NCBI RefSeq assembly: GCF_003711515.1
Contig: NW_021167079.1
Coordinates: forward strand, 6,690,385 to 6,754,384
Length of the DNA stretch: 64,000 nucleotides
Direction: 5' to 3'
Source of the DNA: Sodiomyces alkalinus F11
Taxonomy: Eukaryota > Ascomycota > Sordariomycetes > Glomerellales > Plectosphaerellaceae
The translations under genes and the position numbers were made by a program. This document shows, in pieces, positions 1 through 16,899 of the stretch (positions within the stretch are counted from its first letter, which is position 1; the number at the start of each line of letters is the position of its first letter). Below the pieces are notes generated by a model. That model was not told the origin of the DNA and ran no database searches. It worked only from the letters and a program-made list of their open reading frames with translations.

Positions 1-2
1 CG

Positions 3-725
3 TCAACCAGCTCCCAGGTGCCCACCCCTGGCGACATGCACCACAGCGCTACCCCCGGCGGCGATCGGCTGCCCTCCAGGCACGAAAGTCGGGAACCGGT
101 CGACCCTTCACGAATTCGGCAGCTGCGCGACCGTCACGAGCGGTACAAGGAGCTGGGTGGCAAGCTGAAGCACAAACGAGATGCGCTCTTCCCGGCAAAG
201 ACAAACAACCGCGGCCGACCGCCGCCCCTCTCCGACCACGACCACAAGCTCAGCATCGCGCTCTGCCTCGAGAGCGCCATGGCCTATATGGTGTCGTTCC
301 GCGCCGTCTTCGATTCCCGTCGCCACGAGAACAAGGCCCAGAACCCGAACCAGTGGGAGACGATTCTCCCCCTGCTCGACATGATCCGCCATGACGTGAG
401 CGAAGGCCGCCACCGAGCACTGGACGCGCTCCAGCTCCAGCTCAGGGGCGTTATCCTCGAGGAGCTCATCAAGTGCTACTGGTCGCTCGACCCGGCCAGC
501 CACGCCATCCGCATCATCTACTTCGAACGCCTGCGCTCTTCGGTATGGAAGGCCGCCGCGGAGGCTTCCGGTCTGGTCGACGAACAACGTATGCGCGCTA
601 ACTTTGGCCCGTGGACCGGGGCCGAGGAGGCCGTCGGGCTGGGGTTGCGGATCGTCAGGAGATGGGCCAACGAACAAAACCTCGATTGGAGCCCCGAGCT
701 CAGCTTGCAGGCCAATGGAACTTAG
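3..725 (+). CDS. C-terminal part of an unknown protein, possibly AF4/FMR2 CHD-like (5' end outside window)
   Basis: The reading frame is open to the left edge (240 codons before the TAG at 723-725), so only the C-terminus is present and the true start lies outside the window. The part seen is mainly helical and well conserved in character: a basic stretch containing KLKHKRDAL is followed by a helix with ALCLESAMAYMVSFRAVFD and further amphipathic helices ending in a Trp-rich tail. The pattern 'KxKHKxDAL ... A(L/A)xxxExxxA' resembles, from memory, the C-terminal homology domain of AF4/FMR2 scaffold proteins, which in fission yeast occurs in the ELL-binding partner Ebp1. That link is an inference from a short motif. 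No intron is needed in the visible part. The coding call is strong; the function is not assigned. Confidence 0.6.
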   Translation, partial: STSSQVPTPGDMHHSATPGGDRLPSRHESREPVDPSRIRQLRDRHERYKELGGKLKHKRDALFPAKTNNRGRPPPLSDHDHKLSIALCLESAMAYMVSFRAVFDSRRHENKAQNPNQWETILPLLDMIRHDVSEGRHRALDALQLQLRGVILEELIKCYWSLDPASHAIRIIYFERLRSSVWKAAAEASGLVDEQRMRANFGPWTGAEEAVGLGLRIVRRWANEQNLDWSPELSLQANGT

Positions 726-2098
726 GGAAGGTCCTATAGCCTGCGAGCTAGACCGTCGGCTTCTTGTCGCCACTAGGCTACCTCTATCGCAGCAATGGCT
801 CCGTGGGCCGAACGGCGGGAGGAAGGCCAGGTTCAGCGGAGGACGCGCTGGCAGAGACGCGCTGACGAAGACCCTCACACCACCTCTTGTGTAATCCATC
901 CATGTATTATGATTTTGTCCTATTTCATTCACCATCTCGGACCGGTTTGACGGCGAACGGCACGGCGCAGAAGAGCACAACACGACACCGCCTAGCGAAC
1001 GCGATACGAACAAGATGAAGACACAACTGTACGAAAAGGCGTTTCTACGGATATATCCCACGGCTTTCCCGGTTTCCCGTTCTTTCTTTCCGAGACATCG
1101 TCACCCTCGTCACCACCACCTACGACTGAGGCGAGGTCTGGGAGGAGGAGAGCGTGTTCCTCTCGTCGAGTCTGAGAAAATGAAAGGAAGGACACCTGGA
1201 AGGGCCTGGCGTGGAGAACAACGGCGGGGGAATCCCCCCAGAGCACGTTGCCATACGCCATCCGGGAAACCGGCATTCGGCCACACATTATGGGGCAATG
1301 ATATCAACTGGCGTTTTGAGAAGGGATGGTGGAATTCCTTATTATTATCATTATTATTGTCCTCTTCTCTTTCTTGTCCTTCCTATACTTTTCTCTTTCC
1401 TCCGTGTCGCTGTCTCTATTCCCCTTTCGCGATGATATCCCATTTGCTGAGGTCATGGAAAAAGTCACCATGCTGTTTACACTTTCGTCTTCCTCGTTTT
1501 GTTCTTTCCTCACCTTGCGGTTATTTTGTCTGTGGATTCCCCGAGTTGTAGACCCGGGAATACCTGGAGGGATGGGCCAGCGGGGGACTTGTTGGACGGG
1601 TTCCAATGGAGGTACCCGGGCAGCGGAATGGCAAAGCGTCAACCCAAGGGCAAAGGCGGGCGTGGTTCGCGGTTACGGGCTGCGGAGCTCAGAAATATGG
1701 TGTCCGAGTAGGTGCAGGTTGGACTCCCAATTTAGGTAGTCAGTCGATCGCAGAACCGAAACAATTTTGACGCCAACCGAGCAAGGTCACACTTAAGGCG
1801 CATCGAGTGAAAGGAAGGGTGTAGCGAAGAACATCAGGCTCGTTATTGCCCTGGCAAACCTGCTCTCTGAGCCCCGTACTCCATTCGCATATTGGGGGTT
1901 TGACATCACACCTAAAAGAGTCACGCATCTGTGTCGATCCGGGCTTTTACTTCATTTCATGTATTATTATCAGCCTCATTGCTTTGTCCAAGGTTATGAT
2001 TTGGCCTTGGCCTTTTTCTTCCCCCTTCCTCCCAGCACAACTGAGTTTGTTGACTGACTTTTCACATCGCCATCCGTTGAAAGTATGACAAGATGCAT
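726..2098. other. Intergenic, convergent 3' ends
   Basis: This stretch lies between the convergent 3' ends of the partial gene on the left and GAPDH on the right. It holds short TTATTA/TTATTATTG runs near 1340-1365 and pyrimidine-rich sequence near 1365-1430. I see no convincing coding sequence or RNA gene; the ORFs here lack codon bias or any recognisable motif. Confidence 0.5.
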
Positions 2099-6517
<4,419 letters not shown>

Positions 6518-8424
6518 CTAATCGCTGGTCTTGGGCCATAACAGCGTGCGATTCTTCAGAGATCTGAGCATGGTGACGAAGACAATGGCCCAAACGAACA
6601 CCAAGCATGCCGTCTTGACCGCAGTTAGGACTTTCAGACCGTCGTTGTCAAAGACCGAGCCCATGGCCGCTGTTGCCGCGGCCAAGGCCGTATTGGGGAA
6701 GACGAACGACCACCAAGTCATCATGAAAGGCATCTTCCGGTCGGGCTTGACGTACTTCCATAGGGATCCGACGGACACCATGAAAAACCACAAGGCAACA
6801 CCCCATAGCCAAACCCCTACCAGTAGAGACATGATCCGCACAATAGGAACAGCCTGCTCGGCGCCCATGAAGTTTTGGGGAATGATCACGTCCGCGTGGT
6901 TGCCCAGTTGCACTAAGAACTGGTCAGCTCAAAATTTAGCCTTGGGGCGCTTGTCGTATACACCTACCAATGCCTGTCATAGTGAAAGCATAGGGACCAA
7001 TCGAGATGAACTATAGGTAGTGCATGTTAGGCACAGTACGTCGGCGAGGTATTGATCTGGAACACATACTACACCGGGTCTCTGAGCGTCTGTAGGAAGC
7101 TTCTGGGTCATCAGCCGATAAATGAAGGCGGACGATATCATGAGAGCGATAAGGAAGCCGGTTCCTTGTACCGCGAGGGCTGCAAGTGCTACTGCAATCG
7201 GGCTGGAGAGCTCTTGATTAGATGTAACGGCAGCGGCGACGAGGTTGGCCGCAAACGGGCCGTTCAAGAGCAAGGGGTACGCCGGGAACACCCAGACGGG
7301 AGTCATGGTGTGAATTGGGAATTTCCTACAAATTATCAGTTTTTTGTTTTTAGGTTTTTTTTTCTTTTTCGGAGCCGCAATCAGATAATGGGAGGTGCTT
7401 ACAAGCTGGACCAGAGGATTAGGTAAATGACTGCGCTGGCTATCACGCTGAGAGCCATATTGATCCAGAACATGACCTCCATGGTCTGGAGCAACCAGGG
7501 CCCCACGCGAGGCACCCCATACTGGCAGCTGTTTATGAGAATCATAGAAATCCTGGCATGACATTAGACCGAGGATGACGCCTTGAAGACCGGGCCCATA
7601 CTCACGATACGAACTAGGTGGTTGTCAAAAGGATGCCATGTGATGCGTGCTGGAATATGTTCAACTTACGAAGGATGGAATGAAAAGAGACTCTGTCTGG
7701 TCTGTAAATGAGTCCATGAAAGAGCCAGGCTGCAGGCAAAAGCGAATAGTTATGAGAGCACAGTTGAGAATAAATAGAAAGATATTGAAGAGGAAGAAGG
7801 CTAAGCCGATGCCATCAAGCCAGTCGGTCCGGTACGACACTGGATGGGAAGTCAGATCGGAGAAGAGAAAGGCACATGGTAAGAGATGGAAGAACTCACA
7901 AACGTATATCACGTTTGCAACACCGCCGGTCGCCTATAACAAGATTCCAGGGTAAGCCTCAAAAGCCAATATTCATTCGCTCGTCTGGATGGACGCCTAC
8001 CATGGTCTAGACGGGTTAGCGAGTCACACCAACGGTGATGGAGGAGGAAAACGCGGAAACATACCATGGTGAACCATGTCCACTGGTAACAGGCAATGCG
8101 ATCCCGAATGGAGACTTTGGCATTTGAAGGCGCTTCTCCTTCGCCGGAAAACGAATGGGCAAGACTGGAACTAGCCGCAGTTTGTGACTCCCCGTCCGCC
8201 TGACGGCTCGGGCTGCCTCCCGATGCTCTCGACTGAGGGTGCGTGAGACAGGAGCGCCGAGAAAAGAAACCCGGGCGGTTGGCGCCTCTATCAGAAGCGA
8301 GCGGAGCTGACTGCGCGTTGTCGGGGAAGTAAGAGGTGAAGAAAGGCGGCTGGCTGTTCTCGGTAGGAGATTCGTATCCAGAGTTCGTCACGTCCGGTGC
8401 CATTTGGGAACTGGAGGGGGCCAT
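6518..8424 (-). CDS. TDT-family (SLAC1/Mae1-type) organic anion transporter
   Basis: Predicted plasma-membrane transporter of the tellurite-resistance/dicarboxylate (TDT) family, which includes fungal malate permease Mae1 and sulfite pump Ssu1; the sequence alone does not fix the substrate. Exons: 8065-8424, 7900-7933, 7670-7839, 7606-7613, 7403-7552, 7070-7325, 6968-7010 and 6518-6912. All introns are GT-AG and all phases agree, giving 471 residues (450 from the alternative Met at 8403). Family motifs in order: YQWTWFTMATGGVANVIYV (TM1), FFLFNIFLFILN (TM2), TESLFIPSF...SCQYGVP (TM3), TPVWVFPAYPLLL (TM5), RPGVFISIGP, and TM9-10 near the C-terminus. The first ~100 residues are a hydrophilic, Ser/Pro/Gln-rich cytosolic tail. 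The 8-nt fourth exon is needed to keep frame and family length. Membership is clear; the subfamily is open. Confidence 0.9.
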
Positions 8425-9647
8425 ATCGGACTTGGCGAATCGAGATCTTCTGGCCGGCTGGCAAAGAGTTTCGAGAGAAGATAAAGGGGAAGTAAAAGGC
8501 TAGGCTCGGCATTCGTGAAGAAGATGCAGATGTACACTAGGTGGGTTAAGAAGACGACGTGATTCAGAAACAGCGATCCAAGGTCCGCCAGCGGCATGTT
8601 AGAGGCCCTCCCTTCCGGGATTTCGTGGAAGCCAGAGCCTCAGTGATGCCCGCTGCGAATGTTGACAGTTGACACCACGATCACCGAGTCCAGGTGTGAG
8701 GCGGCAGGCCGGGTGGTCCAGTCGAGTCGGTTAGGTGATGAAGTTTGAAGTTCGGTCAAGGAAAGAACTCCGGAATCAGTCGAGTGTACGATTCCAATCC
8801 GATAATATACTGAAAATCACTAGGCAGACAGTCAGCAGGGACGTTTAGGCGTTCATGGAGATGCATCTTGATGATGAATACCTTCGCTTGTGTCCGTAGA
8901 CAGTGATTCATCTAACCACAGCCTGAAAGAGTAAGAGACAAGTACGGCTGTGAGCTGGAGGCATGGAATATATTAGGTGTAATTCAGCAGAACCGAATGC
9001 TAACGATTTGCGTTGGGAAGAAGGCTATGAAGACCCTAGGCGGAGGAGAAATCTCAGGGATGAGGTCACACCGTGTTTTTTGGGCTTCAGTTGGGATAAT
9101 AAAAGACATGCACTGTTCTTTTATTTCCGGGCTTTAACCAGATGCGCCGTATCGCCTAGAAAGTGGATAGGTATGCCCCTTTTCTTACCTTATCTTGGCT
9201 GATGCGTGGATAATAATGGTACGTACATCAGGTTTCCAAGGCGTTGAGAGCCACTATCAAGTCGAGGTGTCGACTGTTGAAACCCGAAAACTCGACCAGA
9301 GGGCTAAAAGGTAGGCCTCCCCTACTTTCTGATAGTCCACTTTTCGCAGCCTGAATTTCTTTATCCCCCTGGATCGCATTGTACGCGTTTCAATTGGCGA
9401 TTAAGGCATGGCTCACAAACATGGAGTGCTTCCCCTTAAGGTCACCTACTTCGTTCGTACTTGCTCATCACCCAGGTTATAAGTAACGCCCACGGAGTAA
9501 AGTATCCATTGTGTTGGATGTTCCAGAAATTCGGCTCTATTATATCTAATTCATTCATGTTTTTTTCTTTCCTGGCCTTTCCTGATCTTTCCTGATCTTT
9601 CCTGATCTTTATATACAAAATACATTCAAATAATCACGAATGTGGTC
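8425..9647. other. Intergenic between TDT transporter and homocitrate synthase
   Basis: Upstream of the transporter and downstream of homocitrate synthase, both minus strand. It holds the promoter of the transporter and, at the right end, a small tandem repeat in the 3' region of homocitrate synthase. No gene is supported: the longest ORF (8963-9202, +) lacks any recognisable motif. Confidence 0.5.
9571..9610. repeat. Tandem repeat, four 10-bp units
   Basis: One degenerate unit (CCTGGCCTTT) is followed by three identical CCTGATCTTT units, about 40 bp beyond the homocitrate synthase stop codon. It probably lies in that gene's 3'-UTR or terminator region. Confidence 0.9.
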
Positions 9648-11863
<2,216 letters not shown>

Positions 11864-12456
11864 CGTTGTGGTTTTCTGCCGACGGTCTTGAGATTTCTTA
11901 GGTGGATTGACTTGGGTTGGAAATCATAGGGATTCGAGCACAAGGACTGGAGTCGGTTTGAGATCGGGTTTTCAGGGTTTTTCTTTTTTTTCTTTTTTAT
12001 TGATTCGGATGGGGGGAAATCTAGGCCTTATCCATACATACGTAATTATCTTAAAAAAAAAAGTGCGGGGGGACTAGTCAGACTAGCCTAGATGAGTCAT
12101 TCCGATGAGCGGAGTCATGTGACGCATCATCGGGAGCATTGCAGGGACCATGCGTCAGGTAACACACCATCGGTATGTGCAGAAATTATGTAATTATATA
12201 TTAGTAATCTGCGATGTGGCTGCAAGCTTGACTCAATCCTGGCTTCAGCCACTCTTTCCAGAGTACACTCATATAGCCGTGCCGGATTTCGCGTTCTGAT
12301 TCTGTTGTCGAGTGTGATCCAAAAGCCGTATCTATGGTACGTACTTGGCAGATGCTAGGGGCGCAACCCGTAGCGGCTGGCGCCGAAAGCCGGCCTCTTC
12401 GGCGGCGGGACCGTGGGACACGGCCGGTGGCTCACGCATTTACGACGTATTACTAC
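11864..12456. other. Promoter region of homocitrate synthase up to the transposon edge
   Basis: About 593 bp of native DNA. It contains a perfect Gcn4-type site, T-rich sequence (11980-12000) and an A-tract near 12052-12061. A GC-rich segment (12360-12440) contains hairpin-forming GCCGAA...TTCGGC arms right next to the retrotransposon insertion point. No coding sequence is supported. Confidence 0.6.
12092..12100. promoter_or_regulatory. Gcn4/CPC-1 (CpcA) binding site
   Basis: ATGAGTCAT is the perfect palindromic Gcn4-type site, 229 bp upstream of the homocitrate synthase ATG. A half-site GAGTCAT follows at 12112-12118. Gcn4 homologues (CPC-1/CpcA) activate amino-acid biosynthesis genes under starvation, so the position upstream of a lysine gene fits. 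Confidence 0.75.
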
Positions 12457-12461
12457 ATTGG

Positions 12462-12657
12462 TATCACATTCTATCACGTGAGCCACGGTATAGTGCTCTC
12501 CTATTAGTTAGAGGTGCCCCACTATCCTCGCTTAGAAGGTGGCAGATATATTTAGGACACGTATACCCGCCCTCTTTTTCTTTCTCTTTTATAGATAATA
12601 TAATTATATATTTCCTAAATTAACGCTCCCTATAAGCACGCTCCTGTTAATTTAATA
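12462..12657 (+). repeat. 5' LTR of element A
   Basis: 196 bp, aligned base for base with 45914-46109; most differences are C/T or G/A transitions. It begins TATCACATTC (TG changed to TA) and ends TTTAATA (3' copy ends TTCAACA). TSD ATTGG lies just outside. Confidence 0.9.
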
Positions 12658-12669
12658 GTTATAAGCCCG

Positions 12670-14557
12670 GGTAGTGGCAGTAACCAGTAACTTCCTGCTA
12701 ATCTATTATCTACGTTTATTTTTATATACTTCTATAGTATTACGGAGCCCTCCTATACTCTCTCTCCTAATAATAAGCTCTTATTTGCTAAACCCTTACT
12801 TAACACTATATCGAATAAGCTTAAGATTACGGCTAAAGCGCTTAGTATCCCGCGCCTTAAATCCATGCGGTAATAGGCCGATTAGATCTTCTATATCTAG
12901 TCGTATACGTAAAGGATAAAGGTCTAGGTATTACTCGATCCTAGCTAAAAGGATTAGCTAGATAACCGTCCTAAGTATATTATACCTAAATCCCTAGATT
13001 AACTACACGAATAGTATTCCTAAAGCGAGGGCGATAATACTATTATACTCTTAACGCAGGAGCTTATACGCCTCGCCGAAATCGAGAATTAGTAGACTAT
13101 AGCCTAGAATTAAAAGCTCGGTCGCCTTATTAAGGCGCTCGATAAGACTAATTAACTACTTAAAACTATTATAAAGACTTTTACCTACTAATAGGCTATC
13201 GAAGAGGCTATTAAAAAATATCCCGGCTATAAAGAGAAAAAATAAAATTAATACTTTACGTTACGCTATATAATAAAAGAATTTAAGAGTAGCTTTACTC
13301 TAAGTAGTATTTATATAAAGGAAGAGGTAAGACGAGTATACGAAAAGTATCTATAAAACGCTTATCGAGCTAATACTAAAGTGGCTATATAGTATATAGA
13401 GTAGAATACCTTTATTAGACGCGTATATTAGTAAAAGGTAGCTAAGATTAAAGGACTTATTACTATTCGGAACTTCCTTATAGTAGTTAGATAGAAGTTT
13501 ACGTCTATTTAGGCAGAAACTAAGCTTTAGGAGCTAGTAATAAAAGAGGTTTATAGCGACGAGATTTCCGATCTTCTAATATATGGCTATAAGTTTAACG
13601 CTATTATAAGCGCTCTAACTATAAATAAAACGCGCTATAATATTTACGCGACCCTAGGAGACCGCTTAAATAATAATAAAGGCGGAAAAAGCCTAAGAAG
13701 AAGAGTATTAATTACCCCTATTAACGCGAATATACTTAGAAGCTAGAGCACTATAATAAGCTAGAGTATACTTTAACTGGAAAATACGAGTAGAGATCTA
13801 ATACCTACGTTAATAATAAGTGGTATAAGGAGATACGGAAGGAGATTAAGCTCCTAAAGTAGAAGAGCTTACGCGAAAAACTATCGAAAAAGGGATAAAA
13901 AAGCTCGGAGAGCGGCGGTAGTAAGGGAGATAGGTATCCTAGGAAGGTTATTATAACTATCCTGGATCCCGCCCTTATCTACACTATAGAAGAGGTTCTT
14001 AGGATCTACGCCGCGCTCCAACTAGGCCCTTACCCGCTCTTATAAAGCACTCTTCTTAATAATTACGGCGTAACTCACCTTATTAACTTAATCGACCTGC
14101 TTATTCTAAGTTCCTTTATTCCTATAAAGGATCTATCGAATCCGGTACTACCGACTTTCCGATTATTAGTAAAGGTAAACGGCTTTTTAAGGGAATCCTT
14201 AATAAACCTTTAGGTACTCCGAAAGCTAATTTAGAGCTTAACAATATAGTTATTATAAAGGGATTTTATACGAATATTATATTAGAAGTTTTATTATATA
14301 AGGTTAGGATCTAGTATTCGGGTTATAACTGCTTATTACGCTTTAGAATAGCGGAGAAGAGCGTGGTCTTATTAAAGCTGCTTCGACGCTTTAATATAAC
14401 TATCCTTTAGGATAAGCTAATTTTATCTTCTTCTTCTTATTTATTATTCTAACTAATACTACATAGTATTATTCTGATTAATTACGACTATTAATATATA
14501 TTAGTTATAGTAGTTGATCGACTAATAAGAGCTTACCGATATTACGAACCTTCCTAC
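12670..14557 (+). pseudogene. Element A gag and protease relic
   Basis: Degenerate plus-strand reading through RIP stops gives Gag-like, Lys/Glu-rich sequence around 13.2-13.9 kb. A copia-type protease region follows (about 13.95-14.4 kb) with a relic of NNCGATH...SIDLL and LPVKG-like text. The copia pol N-terminus is interrupted by element B at 14558-14562. No intact ORF remains. Confidence 0.6.
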
Positions 14558-14562
14558 GACCC

Positions 14563-14740
14563 TGCTATGCCGAGTGTAACGGCTATACGATAAAGGTCTA
14601 CAGAAGATATAAAGAATTAAAGATATATTCGGAAGAGATATAAGCTTATAGAGCTCTATAGTAGGGGCTGCTAATATGCCTCTGCTATCTGCTGACTTAT
14701 CTAATAGCTATATATATAAACTAAGGTACCCTGCGTAGTA
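14563..14740 (-). repeat. 3' LTR of element B
   Basis: 178 bp, same length as the copy at 33689-33866; nearly all differences are RIP-type transitions. The element reads right to left, so this is its 3' LTR. Confidence 0.92.
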
Positions 14741-14799
14741 AATACCCCTCTCTAGAAATATAATCGTCCCGATTAGTATAATTAGATAAGAATTATCAA

Positions 14800-16640
14800 A
14801 GCTGTAATTGTTGTTTATTTTTTATATATATTAGTCCAATATATACTAGCCGTCTACGATTATATCGGATCCGGTATCTACGCTAATCCCTACGACTACG
14901 ATTATATATTTAACTAGGTTCTAGACGGTGCCGGAGTTAGTTAAGCTATATTCGCGTTCTTTAGCACCTTGATCTCCGCCTATAACTATCCCACCTATTA
15001 GTTCACGTCTAGTAGAGACTTTTTCAGGGCTTCTAATACTTTTACTATAGTGTTATCTCGTATTTATAGTTATTATTTAACGTCGTCTAGATCTTATATT
15101 ATCTTACTATCTTATACTTAGATCTAGTCCGCGATATCTACTAGTTCTCGATTAAGTCTGCCACTCTATATCTAAATTTTATCGTGGCAGTTAGAAAATT
15201 CCTTATACGTATTATCTTCTAACGTCTATATATTTTATCAGAGCTAATTAATCTATATTATTAATCTAGTTTCTATATTAACCAGGCTAATTATAGTTAG
15301 TATCTATTATTACGTTCCGGGCGTATATTACTATATAACTACGGTTATAGTTACTACGACTCCGTGTATAGTCTTCTGTTTTTTAGCAGGCGGCTAAGCA
15401 GTATTAGTTAGATCTAGTAATAGAAGTCTCTTCTAGTATCTATTACTAACTATATCGTTATGCTATTTAACGATCTCTACGATAATTATCTCTCTGTTAG
15501 GGAAATCTAGCTAATCTCCACCGACTTTACTATCCCGTAATATTAATATAATTATATAGTATATAGGGGCTTTTCCTTCTATCGTAATCTTACTCTATAG
15601 TCTGTCTGCTAGATTTATCGGATTAAAGAACATAGTTCCTATTAGCACATCCATATCGTAAATAAGTCTAGAGTCAATATATCTATTTTATCGTAATAGG
15701 GATATCCTATAGCTAATAGTACGGTCACTAAACCCGTCGTTATCGCTATATTTCTAGTCTACGTCGCGGTAGAGGGAGTTATCGTACCGCCCGTGGTAAT
15801 AGTGATCGGAGTCGATATCGATATCGTCTATATTTACGTAGATATTACCTAACTCTATGCGTTCGCACTTTACTTATCCTTATATAGGTTATATCCCTTA
15901 TCCCCGTATAATACTCTACCTGTATCCGTTATTACGAAACCGCTCTTTAATATCCTCTAACGTCTATCTTCTAACACCGATAAACCGTTTTAGTCTGCCT
16001 CCCTAAATCCTGGCTCCTCCTAATATCTAAAGTATACTATATCCGCCAACGCTTTTTTAAAAAGATATAAACCGCTTATATCGTCTAGCAGATAGTTATC
16101 CTCGTTAATACGCTTATACGCAGCCTCCTATTCCTTCTTTTATCCCGTCGCTTTTTCTTTCTTACTATTCAGATTTTTTCCATCTATCTAAAGGGTGTAT
16201 ACCACTTCCTAAGCCTCCTGCATATACGGGCTAAGTTTAGCTTTATTAATATCTCTTATTAAGTTAGCCAGTTTACCTTTATTCCCTCCGGTAATCGCCG
16301 CCTATATAGAATAGTATATAGCTATAACCCCCCTAGTCTATATAGTTTTTATCTATTACGTAGAGAGGAATAGTATTATATCGTAATACTACTCGTATAT
16401 TCTATAATCTTTATAGAGATATTTAGCTAGCTTACACAGTTTTTAAATAGCTATTCGACTAGTATTAATAATTTTTAGTCTGTTATTATATATATCTAGG
16501 GAGTTACCCGCTAGATCTTACGAATCCACCACCACTGTCTAAGGTATATTTACGGATCCGGTGGTAAGGTTACTTTACGATATACTGTTCTAAGTGTTAT
16601 CGATAAAAATAATAGTATATGGGATTATAGTGAATAAGAA
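14800..16640 (-). pseudogene. Extra ORF relic of element B in env position
   Basis: Between the end of pol (about 17.2 kb) and the 3' LTR, the minus strand reads as a long RIP-damaged ORF. It has hydrophilic, Lys/Glu-rich text around 16.05-16.3 kb (for example AITGGNKGKLANLIRDINKA) and a hydrophobic run TTGLVTVLLAIGYPYY near 15.7 kb that could span a membrane. Further coding-like text continues to about 15.45 kb after a frameshift. I do not recognise the family. It could be an env-like ORF, a captured gene or an unusual pol extension. Confidence 0.45.
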
Positions 16641-16899
16641 AAAAAACTAATTTACTAGGAGTGAAAAGAAAATAAGGAGTAAGAATCGGTTCGTTAGTAA
16701 ATTAAAGAGAAAGTGGAAAGAAGAAATAGAAATACAGAGCTTTTAAGAAAAGTGGCTATACCCGGCTTAGTATTTTCCTACCTATAATAGGAAATAAATA
16801 GTATTAAAAATAATACAATCTATAGGTGAGAAATATAGGGTTATACTCCTTATAGAAAGTGAAAAAGAAAGTGATATAAAGTCGGCTATATTATAATAT

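Noticed and set aside
108..1061. 317-codon minus-strand ORF overlapping the first gene
   Set aside because: Shadow of the plus-strand frame: Arg/Val/Leu-rich text without domain, while the plus frame has conserved-looking helices.
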